The translations under genes and the position numbers were made by a program. 47,001 nucleotides of DNA from PCC-6802 sp031388585 (lineage in GTDB: Bacteria > Cyanobacteriota > Cyanobacteriia > Pseudanabaenales > Pseudanabaenaceae): NCBI GenBank assembly GCA_031388585.1, contig JANMRU010000362.1, positions 1-47,001 of the forward strand. Reading direction: 5' to 3'. Below, piece after piece: positions 1 through 7,297 of this stretch; the stretch's first letter is position 1, and each line of letters starts with the position of its first letter. The notes under the pieces are model-generated. The model did not search any database. It had not been told where the DNA came from and saw only the letters and a program-made list of their open reading frames with translations.

Positions 1-86
1 AAACCCATATGGGGATTGGGCTTGTAAATAGGGTAATAGATCCCAAATGGGTTCTATAAGTAAGTAAAATTCTGAGGATTAATCTT

Positions 87-548
87 ATGGGTAACAAACT
101 CGAAGATATCTATAATTATCTCCGCCTCTCTGACTCGATCGCCACGGCAGGACAACCAACGGCAGATCAATTCCCAACCATTAAAGATTTCGGCTACCAA
201 GTAGTCGTTAATCTAGCTCTACCTGAATCTACCAATGCCTTAGCTGATGAAAGGGCGATCGCCGAAAATTTGGACATGCAATATATCCATATTCCTGTGG
301 TTTGGGAAAATCCCACATTAGATAATTTTCAGGATTTTGCAGATGCCTTACAAGCCAACGCCGATAAACCTGCATTCGTTCATTGCGCCGCGAATATGCG
401 AGTCTCAGCCTTCATGTATCTCTACAATCGCATTTACAAACAAATGAGCGAAGAACAGGCACAGAATAATTTATCCCAAATCTGGACTCCGAATGACATC
501 TGGCAAAATTTTATCCAGAAGGCGATCGCTAATCACCGAATAGTCTAA
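87..548 (+). CDS. protein tyrosine phosphatase-like protein, atypical loop
   Basis: A 153-residue soluble protein of the dual-specificity/tyrosine phosphatase-like fold (DUF442/BLH-phosphatase group). The N-terminal motif TAGQPTADQFPTIKDFGYQ and the phosphatase-loop region VHCAANMRVSAF near residues 98-109 support this. The usual signature is H-C-X5-R; here the spacing is C-X4-R (C-A-A-N-M-R), one residue shorter, so catalysis on phosphotyrosine is uncertain. I recall the same loop in homologues from other bacteria, so it looks like a subfamily trait rather than an error. It stands alone, with about 80 bases to the next gene on the opposite strand. No signal peptide or membrane segment is visible. 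Confidence 0.75.
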   Translation: MGNKLEDIYNYLRLSDSIATAGQPTADQFPTIKDFGYQVVVNLALPESTNALADERAIAENLDMQYIHIPVVWENPTLDNFQDFADALQANADKPAFVHCAANMRVSAFMYLYNRIYKQMSEEQAQNNLSQIWTPNDIWQNFIQKAIANHRIV

Positions 549-628
549 TTTCTCTACGCATTTTTCCTTGTGGTTGCAACTAATATCAAGTCGGGATGAA
601 CATCCATGATATATAGAGTGACCTAAAC

Positions 629-772
629 TTAACTGCTATCTTTCAATATAAGGCGATATCTCCACAGTCCTTTGTCTCCTTGTGCATCTTCTCTGAGAAT
701 GCTGAAACTATTCACATCTGGACAAAGAGCAATTAACGATTTTATGAAAGCCAGATAATCTTCCGCACTCAT
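629..772 (-). pseudogene. truncated TumE-like toxin, 47 codons
   Basis: Its ATG overlaps the stop of the upstream gene (TGATG), so the two were translationally coupled. The product begins MSAEDYLAFIKSLIALCPDV and ends RYRLILKDSS. This matches the N-terminal part of the TumE/DUF6516-like toxin family that accompanies this type of upstream partner in cyanobacteria, whose full length is about 110-120 residues. The stop falls where the family would continue with a hydrophobic-acidic strand, and no continuation is visible in any frame downstream. I infer a truncated, probably inactive toxin. A genuine short protein cannot be excluded. Confidence 0.55.
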
Positions 773-1071
773 CACAATGCTTGCTCTAACTTGCCAATCT
801 TGACGAGAATATCTTTACGCAGTTCACATAAACTAAACCACTCAAAAAGATCCATCTCATCCCCTAATATGCCATCCTCAAATTGTTGCTGAAATTCATT
901 AGAGTCGATCGCGTATGTCTGTTCAAACTTAGTGATATCGCGATCATAGATGGCTAACTTTTGCCGATGACGGGTTAAGATAACGCTCAAGAGCTGCCCA
1001 AGAATTCGATCTAATTCCGTGCGATCGCTACAGTTTTCTGTAAGGAGTTCTAATTTCTCTAATGTATTCAT
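772..1071 (-). CDS. predicted antitoxin-like partner of TumE-type toxin
   Basis: A 99-residue, helix-rich, acidic protein. The central segment (RHRQKLAIYDRDITKFEQTY) and the C-terminal DEMDLFEWFSLCELRKDI resemble a cyanobacterial family normally encoded directly upstream of a TumE-like toxin. The coupled downstream frame is present but truncated. The antitoxin-type role is inferred from that pairing and from the surrounding toxin-antitoxin genes; no DNA-binding domain is obvious. Length looks intact for the family. Confidence 0.6.
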   Translation of the reverse strand: MNTLEKLELLTENCSDRTELDRILGQLLSVILTRHRQKLAIYDRDITKFEQTYAIDSNEFQQQFEDGILGDEMDLFEWFSLCELRKDILVKIGKLEQAL

Positions 1072-1084
1072 AATTCATCAGACT

Positions 1085-1208
1085 CTAAGCAACTTTACAT
1101 AAAGTAGTTTCTGGCAGGCGATCGCCAGCGATCTCGCAAGCAAGGATGAGAGATACCAACGCCTCAATGGCATTAGCAACAAACAGCAGACTCCTAGATA
1201 TCTCCATG
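1085..1208 (-). pseudogene. degenerate hicB fragment
   Basis: Read on the minus strand, this stretch encodes HGDI, a stop, ESA, then after a frameshift VANAIEALVSLILACEIAGD and a tail ending KVA plus stop. It matches the C-terminal half of the intact HicB at 1919-2137 (HGDTYESAVANGIEALESLI and onward) almost residue for residue. An in-frame TAG and about 4 extra bases break it. It begins a few bases after the stop of the functional hicB at 1214. It is therefore a decayed paralogue of the solitary hicB, not of its immediate neighbour. Confidence 0.8.
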
Positions 1209-1213
1209 CGATC

Positions 1214-1432
1214 TCACGCAATTTGTAGTAGCTTTGGTTGAGGTATAGATTCTCCTTCAGCTTGCCAAGCTTCTAGATACATCTCAATTACTTCTTCGCC
1301 ATTGCGAATGGCTTCTTCACGAGTTTTGCCATGAGTACAAGGCATCATAACTCTTTCCTCAAATTCTGGAATGATTACGAGGAAGGCTTTATCTTCCACA
1401 GACCACTGAATAAGCATACTATATTGATTCAT
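1214..1432 (-). CDS. hicB: HicB-family antitoxin
   Basis: A 72-residue protein with the HicB partial RNase H-like fold: MLIQWSVEDKAFLVIIPEF, then a THGKTREEAIRNGEEVIEMY helix and the terminal PQPKLLQIA. It is encoded 15 bases downstream of hicA, the usual toxin-first order of this family. It should bind and neutralise HicA and repress the pair. No separate helix-turn-helix or ribbon-helix-helix extension is present, so DNA binding may need the complex. Its sequence is clearly different from the HicB at 1919-2137. Confidence 0.85.
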   Translation of the reverse strand: MNQYSMLIQWSVEDKAFLVIIPEFEERVMMPCTHGKTREEAIRNGEEVIEMYLEAWQAEGESIPQPKLLQIA

Positions 1433-1447
1433 AATCCTTAGTCCTTA

Positions 1448-1666
1448 CTATTTATCCTTTTCAATATCTCTTAATTCAACTAATAACTTTGCCAATTGCT
1501 TTTCGAGATAAATTGGTACATCATCCCCATTCTTTCCAGAAATTGTTAGAGTTTTGTCAATCAAAGGATGCTTCCATCGTTCGTGACTACCTTTGCCTCT
1601 CTTTGGAAGATAAATAAAACCCTCTCGTTCAATTTGAGCTTTTAATTCTCTTATTTTTCTGGGCAT
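1448..1666 (-). CDS. hicA: HicA-family toxin (mRNA interferase)
   Basis: A 72-residue HicA with a double-stranded-RNA-binding-like fold. The catalytic histidine lies in GKGSHERWKHP, and the strand LTISGKNGDDVP is typical of the family. HicA toxins cleave mRNA and tmRNA. Length and motif are complete, so this is probably active. It is the first gene of a two-gene unit with hicB. A 16-base perfect palindrome lies 16 bases upstream of the start and is the likely autoregulatory operator. Confidence 0.88.
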   Translation of the reverse strand: MPRKIRELKAQIEREGFIYLPKRGKGSHERWKHPLIDKTLTISGKNGDDVPIYLEKQLAKLLVELRDIEKDK

Positions 1667-1681
1667 TAACTCATCTGTTTT

Positions 1682-1697
1682 TAAGTAAATTTACTTA
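1682..1697. promoter_or_regulatory. palindromic operator candidate of hicAB
   Basis: TAAGTAAATTTACTTA is a perfect 16-base palindrome lying 16-31 bases upstream of the hicA ATG, where a repressor would block initiation. HicAB systems are known to autoregulate through inverted repeats in this position. Binding is inferred. Confidence 0.6.
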
Positions 1698-1779
1698 GTT
1701 CTATTGTGATTGACTATAAATACGGTTGCTTTCAGAATAGTTGCTTTAGTACAGTCTAGCACCTGAATTTAGCTCCAAA

Positions 1780-1915
1780 TCATGCAGTAGCGATCGCCTC
1801 TAGCCAAGGATTAACTAAAGCTAGCTGACAGTCACAGAAATCCGAAATATTACAAGTTGCCAGTACGGCATTGTTGGTATTGGTCTTCAGATAATTTATT
1901 TGATATGTTCTTGAG
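1780..1915 (-). pseudogene. C-terminal remnant of a PIN-domain (VapC-like) toxin
   Basis: The minus-strand frame gives FSRTYQINYLKTNTNNAVLA, then TCNISDFCDCQLALVNPW before the stop. The pattern T-x-N-x-x-D-F-x-x-C-x-L-x-L-V-N-P-W is the characteristic end of PIN-domain ribonucleases, including the last acidic residue. The N-terminal catalytic part is missing. Upstream in this frame the DNA is occupied by the solitary hicB, so the longer open frame is only a shadow there. Confidence 0.55.
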
Positions 1916-1918
1916 AAT

Positions 1919-2137
1919 CTAAGCAACTTCACATAAAGTGGGTTCTGGTAGGCGATCGCCTGTGACTTCATAGGCAAGAATAAGAGATTCCAAAGCCTCG
2001 ATCCCATTTGCAACAGCAGATTCATAGGTGTCTCCGTGCGTGCGCCAGTGCTGTCCAGGAAAATCAGGAAAGCTAACTAGAAAACAATTATCTTCTTCAG
2101 ACCATTGGATTCGCATTGGATACTTAAGTTTGCCCAT
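1919..2137 (-). CDS. hicB: solitary HicB-like antitoxin
   Basis: A 72-residue HicB-family protein: MRIQWSEEDNCFLVSFPDFP, then THGDTYESAVANGIEALESL, ending EPTLCEVA. No hicA lies beside it; the only thing downstream is a PIN remnant. A good Shine-Dalgarno (GGAGGTAACAG) precedes the ATG. It is the parent type of the broken copy at 1085-1208, so the segment was duplicated before decay. It could act as an orphan antitoxin. Cross-talk with the HicA at 1448 is possible but unproven. Confidence 0.8.
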   Translation of the reverse strand: MGKLKYPMRIQWSEEDNCFLVSFPDFPGQHWRTHGDTYESAVANGIEALESLILAYEVTGDRLPEPTLCEVA

Positions 2138-2176
2138 ACTGTTACCTCCTTTCGATGTTAGTAAGGAATGACTTTA

Positions 2177-2212
2177 GCAGACAGGGCAGACATACAGGTC
2201 TGCCCTGTCTGC
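2177..2212. terminator. strong hairpin between the ThDP enzyme gene and hicB
   Basis: A perfect 15-base inverted repeat (GCAGACAGGGCAGAC and its complement) surrounds a 6-base loop. It lies 29 bases past the stop of the ThDP enzyme gene and 39 bases before the hicB start. There is no U tract on the minus-strand transcript, so it may be a transcript-end stabiliser rather than a classical intrinsic terminator. Confidence 0.55.
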
Positions 2213-2241
2213 ATCGATATGCAACCCGCGAAGCATATTCG

Positions 2242-4455
2242 CTAAGCGATTAACTCCTTCGCTCGATGGGCAAGCGCCTCAGCAGTCAAGCCATTAAACT
2301 CCATTAACTGTGCCGCTGTCGCCGTTGTCTCACCGCGCTTCCACGCAAACGTATCGCGCTTAGCATTACTACGCAGCATCACAGGTTCCAGCGCCCCACT
2401 AGCTCCACCCGTCACACCAATCAGCGCATCGCCACCAAAGATTTGCTCGAATCCAGCATCGCTGAGAAATTCGCCATCAGGAATCGAACATGTCTCCCAT
2501 GCGACATCACTAGGGCGATAGAGACGACGTGGGCTGACTACGGAGACGATCCTAGAACCAATGCCCTGGGCTTTGAGCTGTTCTGCCGCCGCAAATACTG
2601 GGATGAGCGTCATATCGCCAATTACCGCAAATACGACGGTTTTGCTACCAGGGATTTCTTGCAAGGCGATCGCCCCGTCAAGCAGCCCCTTACGAGTTTG
2701 CTCGAATGTGGTACGAATTGCTAAGGGTGATTTGCTCGCAGTGATGACGATGCCCTTGTTTTGAGTTTGTAGTGCCCATTCGTAACAGGATTGAATGCTA
2801 TTGGCATCGGGTGGGAATAGAGGGAAAACGTTACCGTTACGCATCATGGCGGCGAAGTAAGCTTCGATTTCAGGACGTTGGTGTGTCCAGCCGTTGCGAC
2901 CTTGCTCTAGAGCCCCTGCCGTAAATAGACAGATTGTCGAGGGAGTAGGACGACGTAATTCTGCCATCGCTTGTGTCACCGTTTGCCAGATCGGTAAACC
3001 GTTAATTGCAAAGGATTCATAGGAACACCAGAGCGTGCGGCTACCCATCAGCGCTAAGCCCACGGCTAAACCCGCACAGGCATCTTCGCTGAGCGGTTCG
3101 TAAACTTGTCCGCCTGGCCCTTGGAAATACAGTTCATCGGCAGTGGGGTGATTGATTTTTAGCGCTTGATTGATATTCGCAATCCCTGAGGCTTCATTCC
3201 CATCCGCATTCGTGACGATGAATGCTTTGTCTAACATCCCAACTTTCGCTACCAATAGTCCCATTGCGGTGGTGGAAACCTTTGAATCGCCACCCACTAC
3301 GAATTCTTCTAGGGGTAAGCCACTAATATCTGGCAAGGGCAAGACCGATTCAGTTACAGCAACCTTGGCCGCAGGACCACCGCCAGCCAGAACCAAGTTT
3401 TCGCGGACTAAGCTCCAGGCTGCAGGCGCGATCGCTCGTTCCTGCAATCCTTTAATCACATCGGGATTTTCGAGCGTATGGTGAGCGTAGAGATTATGAG
3501 ATTTGGCTCCAAGCGCATGGACTCCAGCACCTTTGAGCTGCTTGATAATGAATACAGTGAGTTTGCCTGACATTGCTGACTTGGCGGCGCGATCGCAACC
3601 CGCAAGTACTGCTTCCGTAAAGGCTAACCGCTGCGGGAAAGAGAATATGGTGCTATCAACATAGGCTCCCTCTTGTCCGCGATCGTCGAAATCCTTAGCA
3701 TTAACTAAAATCACTTCCTCAAAACCATTGCCCTGCCAGTAGCTAATCATTTCTTGATTAGATTTGGTGGAAACCATGCTGTGATGTTCCTGGCTATAGC
3801 CATTCCAAACCAGCACAGGCATGAAATTAGTAACTTCAGGATAGGCGACATGGAAGTGTTGCATCGCACTCATGGGGTAGGGTTCACCCATGCCACCATC
3901 ACCTGTTGTGAATGGAAATAGCTTGTCGCGGTGTAAGAGTGCGCCAGCCATCGCAAAGTGAGGCCCTTGTCCCAGTGGCCCCGCAGGTGCCAGAATGCCA
4001 GGAATATATCCAGATAGATGTCCTAATAGTCCGTGCTTTTCGCGGAAACTGTCTCGCAGTTGAGTCACAGTAAAGATACCCATATCTTCTAGGGAACGAT
4101 CCATAAACATGGCGCTATAAAAACCAGGAGCATGGTGCCCGACTTCTGTTGGGATGTTCTTATGCCCGAGTAAGAGGAGGGAGACATAAGCTTCTACGGA
4201 GCTGGCAAATCCGCCTGGATGGCCTGAAGCTTTACTAGCAGTAACTTGCAAAGTTAAGTAGCGTAGTGCATCTGCGGCCAGTAGTGTTTGGAATACGGCA
4301 GCAGGATCGCGGGGATCGCGGAGCGCACCTGTCGCGGGGTCAACTGCGGGCGATCGCCCCAGAGTCTCGAACCCAGGCAGAGTATCGCCAAAATATTGAA
4401 TGCCTTCACAAAAGGCAGGTGCGTTACCTATAGATTCTGCTGGGGTGGCAACCAT
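2242..4455 (-). CDS. transketolase/phosphoketolase-superfamily ThDP enzyme
   Basis: A 737-residue cytosolic thiamine diphosphate enzyme. The N-terminal half is transketolase-like: SGHPGG near residue 79, GHHAPGFYSA near 107, GPLGQG near 160, and the ThDP/metal motif GDGGMGEP at 185-192 with Asn218. The C-terminal half resembles phosphoketolases instead: EPLSEDACAG, SYESFAI, NGWTHQRPEIE and PLFPPDANSI. Ordinary transketolases are about 660 residues and phosphoketolases about 790-820. The substrate is probably a sugar phosphate, but whether it makes a ketose or acetyl phosphate cannot be told from sequence. It is monocistronic, divergent from the DUF4330 gene, with a palindrome 34 bases upstream of the ATG. 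Confidence 0.75.
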   Translation of the reverse strand: MVATPAESIGNAPAFCEGIQYFGDTLPGFETLGRSPAVDPATGALRDPRDPAAVFQTLLAADALRYLTLQVTASKASGHPGGFASSVEAYVSLLLLGHKNIPTEVGHHAPGFYSAMFMDRSLEDMGIFTVTQLRDSFREKHGLLGHLSGYIPGILAPAGPLGQGPHFAMAGALLHRDKLFPFTTGDGGMGEPYPMSAMQHFHVAYPEVTNFMPVLVWNGYSQEHHSMVSTKSNQEMISYWQGNGFEEVILVNAKDFDDRGQEGAYVDSTIFSFPQRLAFTEAVLAGCDRAAKSAMSGKLTVFIIKQLKGAGVHALGAKSHNLYAHHTLENPDVIKGLQERAIAPAAWSLVRENLVLAGGGPAAKVAVTESVLPLPDISGLPLEEFVVGGDSKVSTTAMGLLVAKVGMLDKAFIVTNADGNEASGIANINQALKINHPTADELYFQGPGGQVYEPLSEDACAGLAVGLALMGSRTLWCSYESFAINGLPIWQTVTQAMAELRRPTPSTICLFTAGALEQGRNGWTHQRPEIEAYFAAMMRNGNVFPLFPPDANSIQSCYEWALQTQNKGIVITASKSPLAIRTTFEQTRKGLLDGAIALQEIPGSKTVVFAVIGDMTLIPVFAAAEQLKAQGIGSRIVSVVSPRRLYRPSDVAWETCSIPDGEFLSDAGFEQIFGGDALIGVTGGASGALEPVMLRSNAKRDTFAWKRGETTATAAQLMEFNGLTAEALAHRAKELIA

Positions 4456-4488
4456 ATGATTTTGACCTATCGATAGTTAATAGAAGAC

Positions 4489-4503
4489 TGGCAAAATTTG
4501 CCA
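4489..4503. promoter_or_regulatory. palindrome upstream of the ThDP enzyme gene
   Basis: TGGCAAAATTTGCCA has 7-base perfect arms around a central A and lies 34 bases before the ATG of the minus-strand gene. A half-site-like TTTGGCAATT occurs about 90 bases further upstream. An operator role is inferred from position and symmetry alone. Confidence 0.4.
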
Positions 4504-4564
4504 ATCTCAATCCTATATCGTAGCGTGTAGGCATTTGGCTGCGCGGCGAAAAACAGCTCAATTG

Positions 4565-4582
4565 CATAGAGGATTCTCTATG
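4565..4582. promoter_or_regulatory. short inverted repeat in divergent intergenic region
   Basis: CATAGAG and CTCTATG form 7-base perfect arms around GATT, in the 288-base gap between two divergent genes. It could be a regulator site or a small hairpin; nothing distinguishes these. Confidence 0.3.
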
Positions 4583-4674
4583 AAAGTTTGGCAATTCATA
4601 GCTTTAGCTATTGACAATTGGCTATTAGCCGTTAGCCGTAATCAGTTGGGTGGTTGCGATGCTTTTTAGTCTGC

Positions 4675-4703
4675 TTTAGCTGACTTTAGCTTTGAGCTAT
4701 AAT
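4675..4703 (+). promoter_or_regulatory. sigma-70-type promoter of the DUF4330 gene
   Basis: A consensus -10 box TATAAT (4698-4703) is preceded at 17 bases by a weak -35, TTTAGC. It lies 40 bases before the ATG at 4744. Confidence 0.5.
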
Positions 4704-4743
4704 CCTAGCGGCTAGAAACTATACAGGCTCGAACTGGAAATAA

Positions 4744-5265
4744 ATGGCAATTTTAGATCGTAAGGGCAGACTATTCGGCAAGATCAGTATCTTGGATTTA
4801 GGTGCGATCGCGGTAATTTTGTTGACCCTAATCGGAGTGTTCCTAATTCCAGGCAACAATGGTAATTCGATCGCACAGCTCAGTAATCCTGACACCAAAC
4901 CAGTGGAAATAGAGATGATGGTGCGGGGGCTTTCTGTGCTCAAACCTAACGATCTGGTAAGAGAAGGTGACAAGACCAGCATTATCATCCGCAACCAACC
5001 ACGCGGCGAAATTAGTGTTAAAAAGGTAGTGGTACTCATACCAAAGATTCCTGTACCTAAACCAGATGGTACGCTTGTAGTCTTGCCCGATCCACGGTTG
5101 GCAGATTCCTTTCAGCGCGATTTGGCGATTACGCTCACCGCCAACGCCCAGGTTACTAATGATGGGGTCATTTTTGCTAGTGATAAGGTCAAGGTCGGTA
5201 CAACTATTGAAATTGAGGGGCCGAAGTACCTTATTAAGGGAAGCGTCATGGATGTGCGCTACTAG
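4744..5265 (+). CDS. DUF4330 family membrane-anchored protein
   Basis: A 173-residue cyanobacterial protein of the DUF4330 family. The conserved start (MAILDRKGRLFGKISILDLG) leads into one transmembrane helix at about residues 19-36, with a soluble beta-rich domain beyond it. It is probably anchored in the plasma or thylakoid membrane. Function is unknown. It lies about 100 bases upstream of the kinase gene on the same strand, so the two may be co-transcribed. Confidence 0.85.
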   Translation: MAILDRKGRLFGKISILDLGAIAVILLTLIGVFLIPGNNGNSIAQLSNPDTKPVEIEMMVRGLSVLKPNDLVREGDKTSIIIRNQPRGEISVKKVVVLIPKIPVPKPDGTLVVLPDPRLADSFQRDLAITLTANAQVTNDGVIFASDKVKVGTTIEIEGPKYLIKGSVMDVRY

Positions 5266-5362
5266 AAGGATTGGGAACTTTTACCTAGCTGGTGTGTCAT
5301 GAAGCTGAAATTAACTTAGTCAAATATGGCTAGTATTTAACAGCTGCCAGTATTAGGATTGT

Positions 5363-7291
5363 ATGGACGCGAATAAAACACTAAGTATCAGTAGCCATAA
5401 TCGATCGTCTATGCAATCCCCTATTCCTCAAGGCGCAGTCCTCCGCGATCGCTACATTATCAAAAACGTCATCGGCCAGGGGGGGATGGGTCGTACCTAT
5501 GTTGCTGAGGACACTGAGCGATTTCATGAAGTCTGCGTGCTCAAAGAATTTATCCCCCTGACTCAATCTCCTGATGTGGTAACCAAGGCTAAGGAGCTGT
5601 TTCAGCGCGAGGCAAATACGCTTTACCAGATCAAACATCCGCAAGTCCCCGAGTTTCGTGCCACCTTTGAAGCGGATGGCCGCTTGTTTCTTGTCCAAGA
5701 TTATGTTGAGGGTCGGTCATACCGCCAACTGCTATCGGAGCGCCGCAGTCAACGAGCGACATTTACCGAAGAAGAAGCAGTTACTCTGCTCGAACAAGTT
5801 TTACCGATTCTTTCATACCTACATAACCGCAAAATTATCCATCGGGATATCTCACCAGAAAATCTAATGTTGCGATCGCAGGACGGAATGCCTGTGCTCA
5901 TTGACTTTGGTGTGGTTAAGGAGGCTGCGACTCAACTGCAATCGCATTTAGGAATGGCGCAATCGACAGTTGCAGGAAAACCTGGCTATGCTCCTCCCGA
6001 ACAATTGCAAACAGGTCATGCCTATGCCAGCAGCGACTTATACGCGCTCGCGGTCACAGTTGTAGTCTTACTAACTGGAAAGGAGCCACAAGATCTCTTT
6101 GACGATACAAACCTCAGTTGGAAGTGGCAGCAGTCTGCAACTGTGAGTCCTGGTTTGGCAAAGACCCTCAATCGGATGCTGAGCTATAAACCTGCCCAGC
6201 GTTTTCCCAATGCCGAGGAAGTTTTGCAATCTCTACAGGGCGCTTACTCATCTGAACTCAAAACAGTTGCCATTGGTCGTCAATCGACCACAAACACTCT
6301 GGCTGGCCTCCAGGAGAAGACCGTTTATGCTGCCTCTAATCCACCTCCCAAGCAGGCAAAATCCCGCGCGCGACTAGGCCAGGGCGGTGGCATCAATATA
6401 TTTTTGGGTATTTTGCTGGTGATGATTTCAGGAATTGCTTCCTGGGCGATCGCCTCAGCTATTTTCGATCGCAGCAAACCATCTCAGCCCCCTTCCAGGA
6501 CAATTAACAATAATTCTAGTCAGCCAACTACAGTTCCAACTTCATCACCAAGCGAGTCGTCACTGACTAACATTAACAAAAGCCTTAATTTCACCAACGA
6601 TCCAAATCAAGCCGCAATTAATGACAAAATTTCGGCTGGACAGAGCATTACCTATCGTCTGAACGGCAAGAAAGGGCAGAAAATGATCGCCTCCTTAACT
6701 GGCCCGGGTCTACAGATGACGCTTAACTTTGAGGATCAAAAAACGATTGATAGCCGTGCGGATAATATCCGTGTAGGTTACTGGCAGGGCAAACTACCCG
6801 CCACCGGCGCATATTTTGTCGTTATAAAAACTACGCCTGGGGTTTCTGAAAGCAATTTCAACCTGGAGGTGCAACTGGAGAATCCTGTTGCACCAACTCC
6901 GAAAAGCTCGCCCACAGCATCAGCCTCTCCAACAGAAACCCCAAGCATCCAACCTACCCCCAACAGTTCTACTTCCCCCAATCCTAATCCGCAAGTAACT
7001 TCCAAAAATATTGAGTTTCCGCCAGGAAATTTCATTACCTCTGTTGCCGACACGGTCAAACCAAATGACGTTATTCGATACCGCGTCGGTATTCTGGATG
7101 GACAAACTTTGGGAGTACGGGTAGCTGAAGGCAATGTTAGGGTTGAGATTTTCGATCCAGAAGGCAATCCAGTTGGAAATATTGCTGGTGGCGGTGAACA
7201 GCAAATTACGGCTACACGGGCTGGTAACTACAAAATCCGCGTCACAAGCGATACTGAAACTAGCTTCAGATTAGACCTACTGGCTAAATAG
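5363..7291 (+). CDS. receptor-type Ser/Thr protein kinase with PPC-like domains
   Basis: A 642-residue Hanks-type kinase. The glycine loop is GQGGMGRTY near residue 39, the catalytic lysine is in CVLKEF near 61, the catalytic loop is HRDISPENLML near 159, and DFGVVKEA is near 181. One membrane helix spans about residues 342-367. Outside it lie two beta domains (about 405-500 and 550-642) resembling bacterial pre-peptidase C-terminal (PPC) domains, joined by Ser/Thr/Pro-rich linkers. HRDIS in place of HRDLK is common in bacterial kinases of this type. AGGATTG precedes the chosen ATG at 5 bases; an internal ATG at 5411 is a fallback. The external domains probably sense a cell-envelope ligand. 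It converges on murF with a 6-base gap. Confidence 0.88.
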   Translation: MDANKTLSISSHNRSSMQSPIPQGAVLRDRYIIKNVIGQGGMGRTYVAEDTERFHEVCVLKEFIPLTQSPDVVTKAKELFQREANTLYQIKHPQVPEFRATFEADGRLFLVQDYVEGRSYRQLLSERRSQRATFTEEEAVTLLEQVLPILSYLHNRKIIHRDISPENLMLRSQDGMPVLIDFGVVKEAATQLQSHLGMAQSTVAGKPGYAPPEQLQTGHAYASSDLYALAVTVVVLLTGKEPQDLFDDTNLSWKWQQSATVSPGLAKTLNRMLSYKPAQRFPNAEEVLQSLQGAYSSELKTVAIGRQSTTNTLAGLQEKTVYAASNPPPKQAKSRARLGQGGGINIFLGILLVMISGIASWAIASAIFDRSKPSQPPSRTINNNSSQPTTVPTSSPSESSLTNINKSLNFTNDPNQAAINDKISAGQSITYRLNGKKGQKMIASLTGPGLQMTLNFEDQKTIDSRADNIRVGYWQGKLPATGAYFVVIKTTPGVSESNFNLEVQLENPVAPTPKSSPTASASPTETPSIQPTPNSSTSPNPNPQVTSKNIEFPPGNFITSVADTVKPNDVIRYRVGILDGQTLGVRVAEGNVRVEIFDPEGNPVGNIAGGGEQQITATRAGNYKIRVTSDTETSFRLDLLAK

Positions 7292-7297
7292 ATTGAA

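Noticed and set aside
1780..2025. Open frame of 81 codons on the minus strand
   Set aside because: Its first part overlaps the clear hicB at 1919-2137 in another frame. Only the PIN-like tail up to about 1915 is meaningful and is reported as a remnant.
4625..4650. GTTAGCC near 4631 as another integron core site
   Set aside because: There is no matching inverse arm at attC distance; the local TTAGCC copies are simple short repeats.
6778..7167. 129-codon minus-strand frame inside the first kinase gene
   Set aside because: Antisense shadow of the Ser/Thr/Pro-rich linker, with a glycine/valine-rich composition that only reflects that bias.
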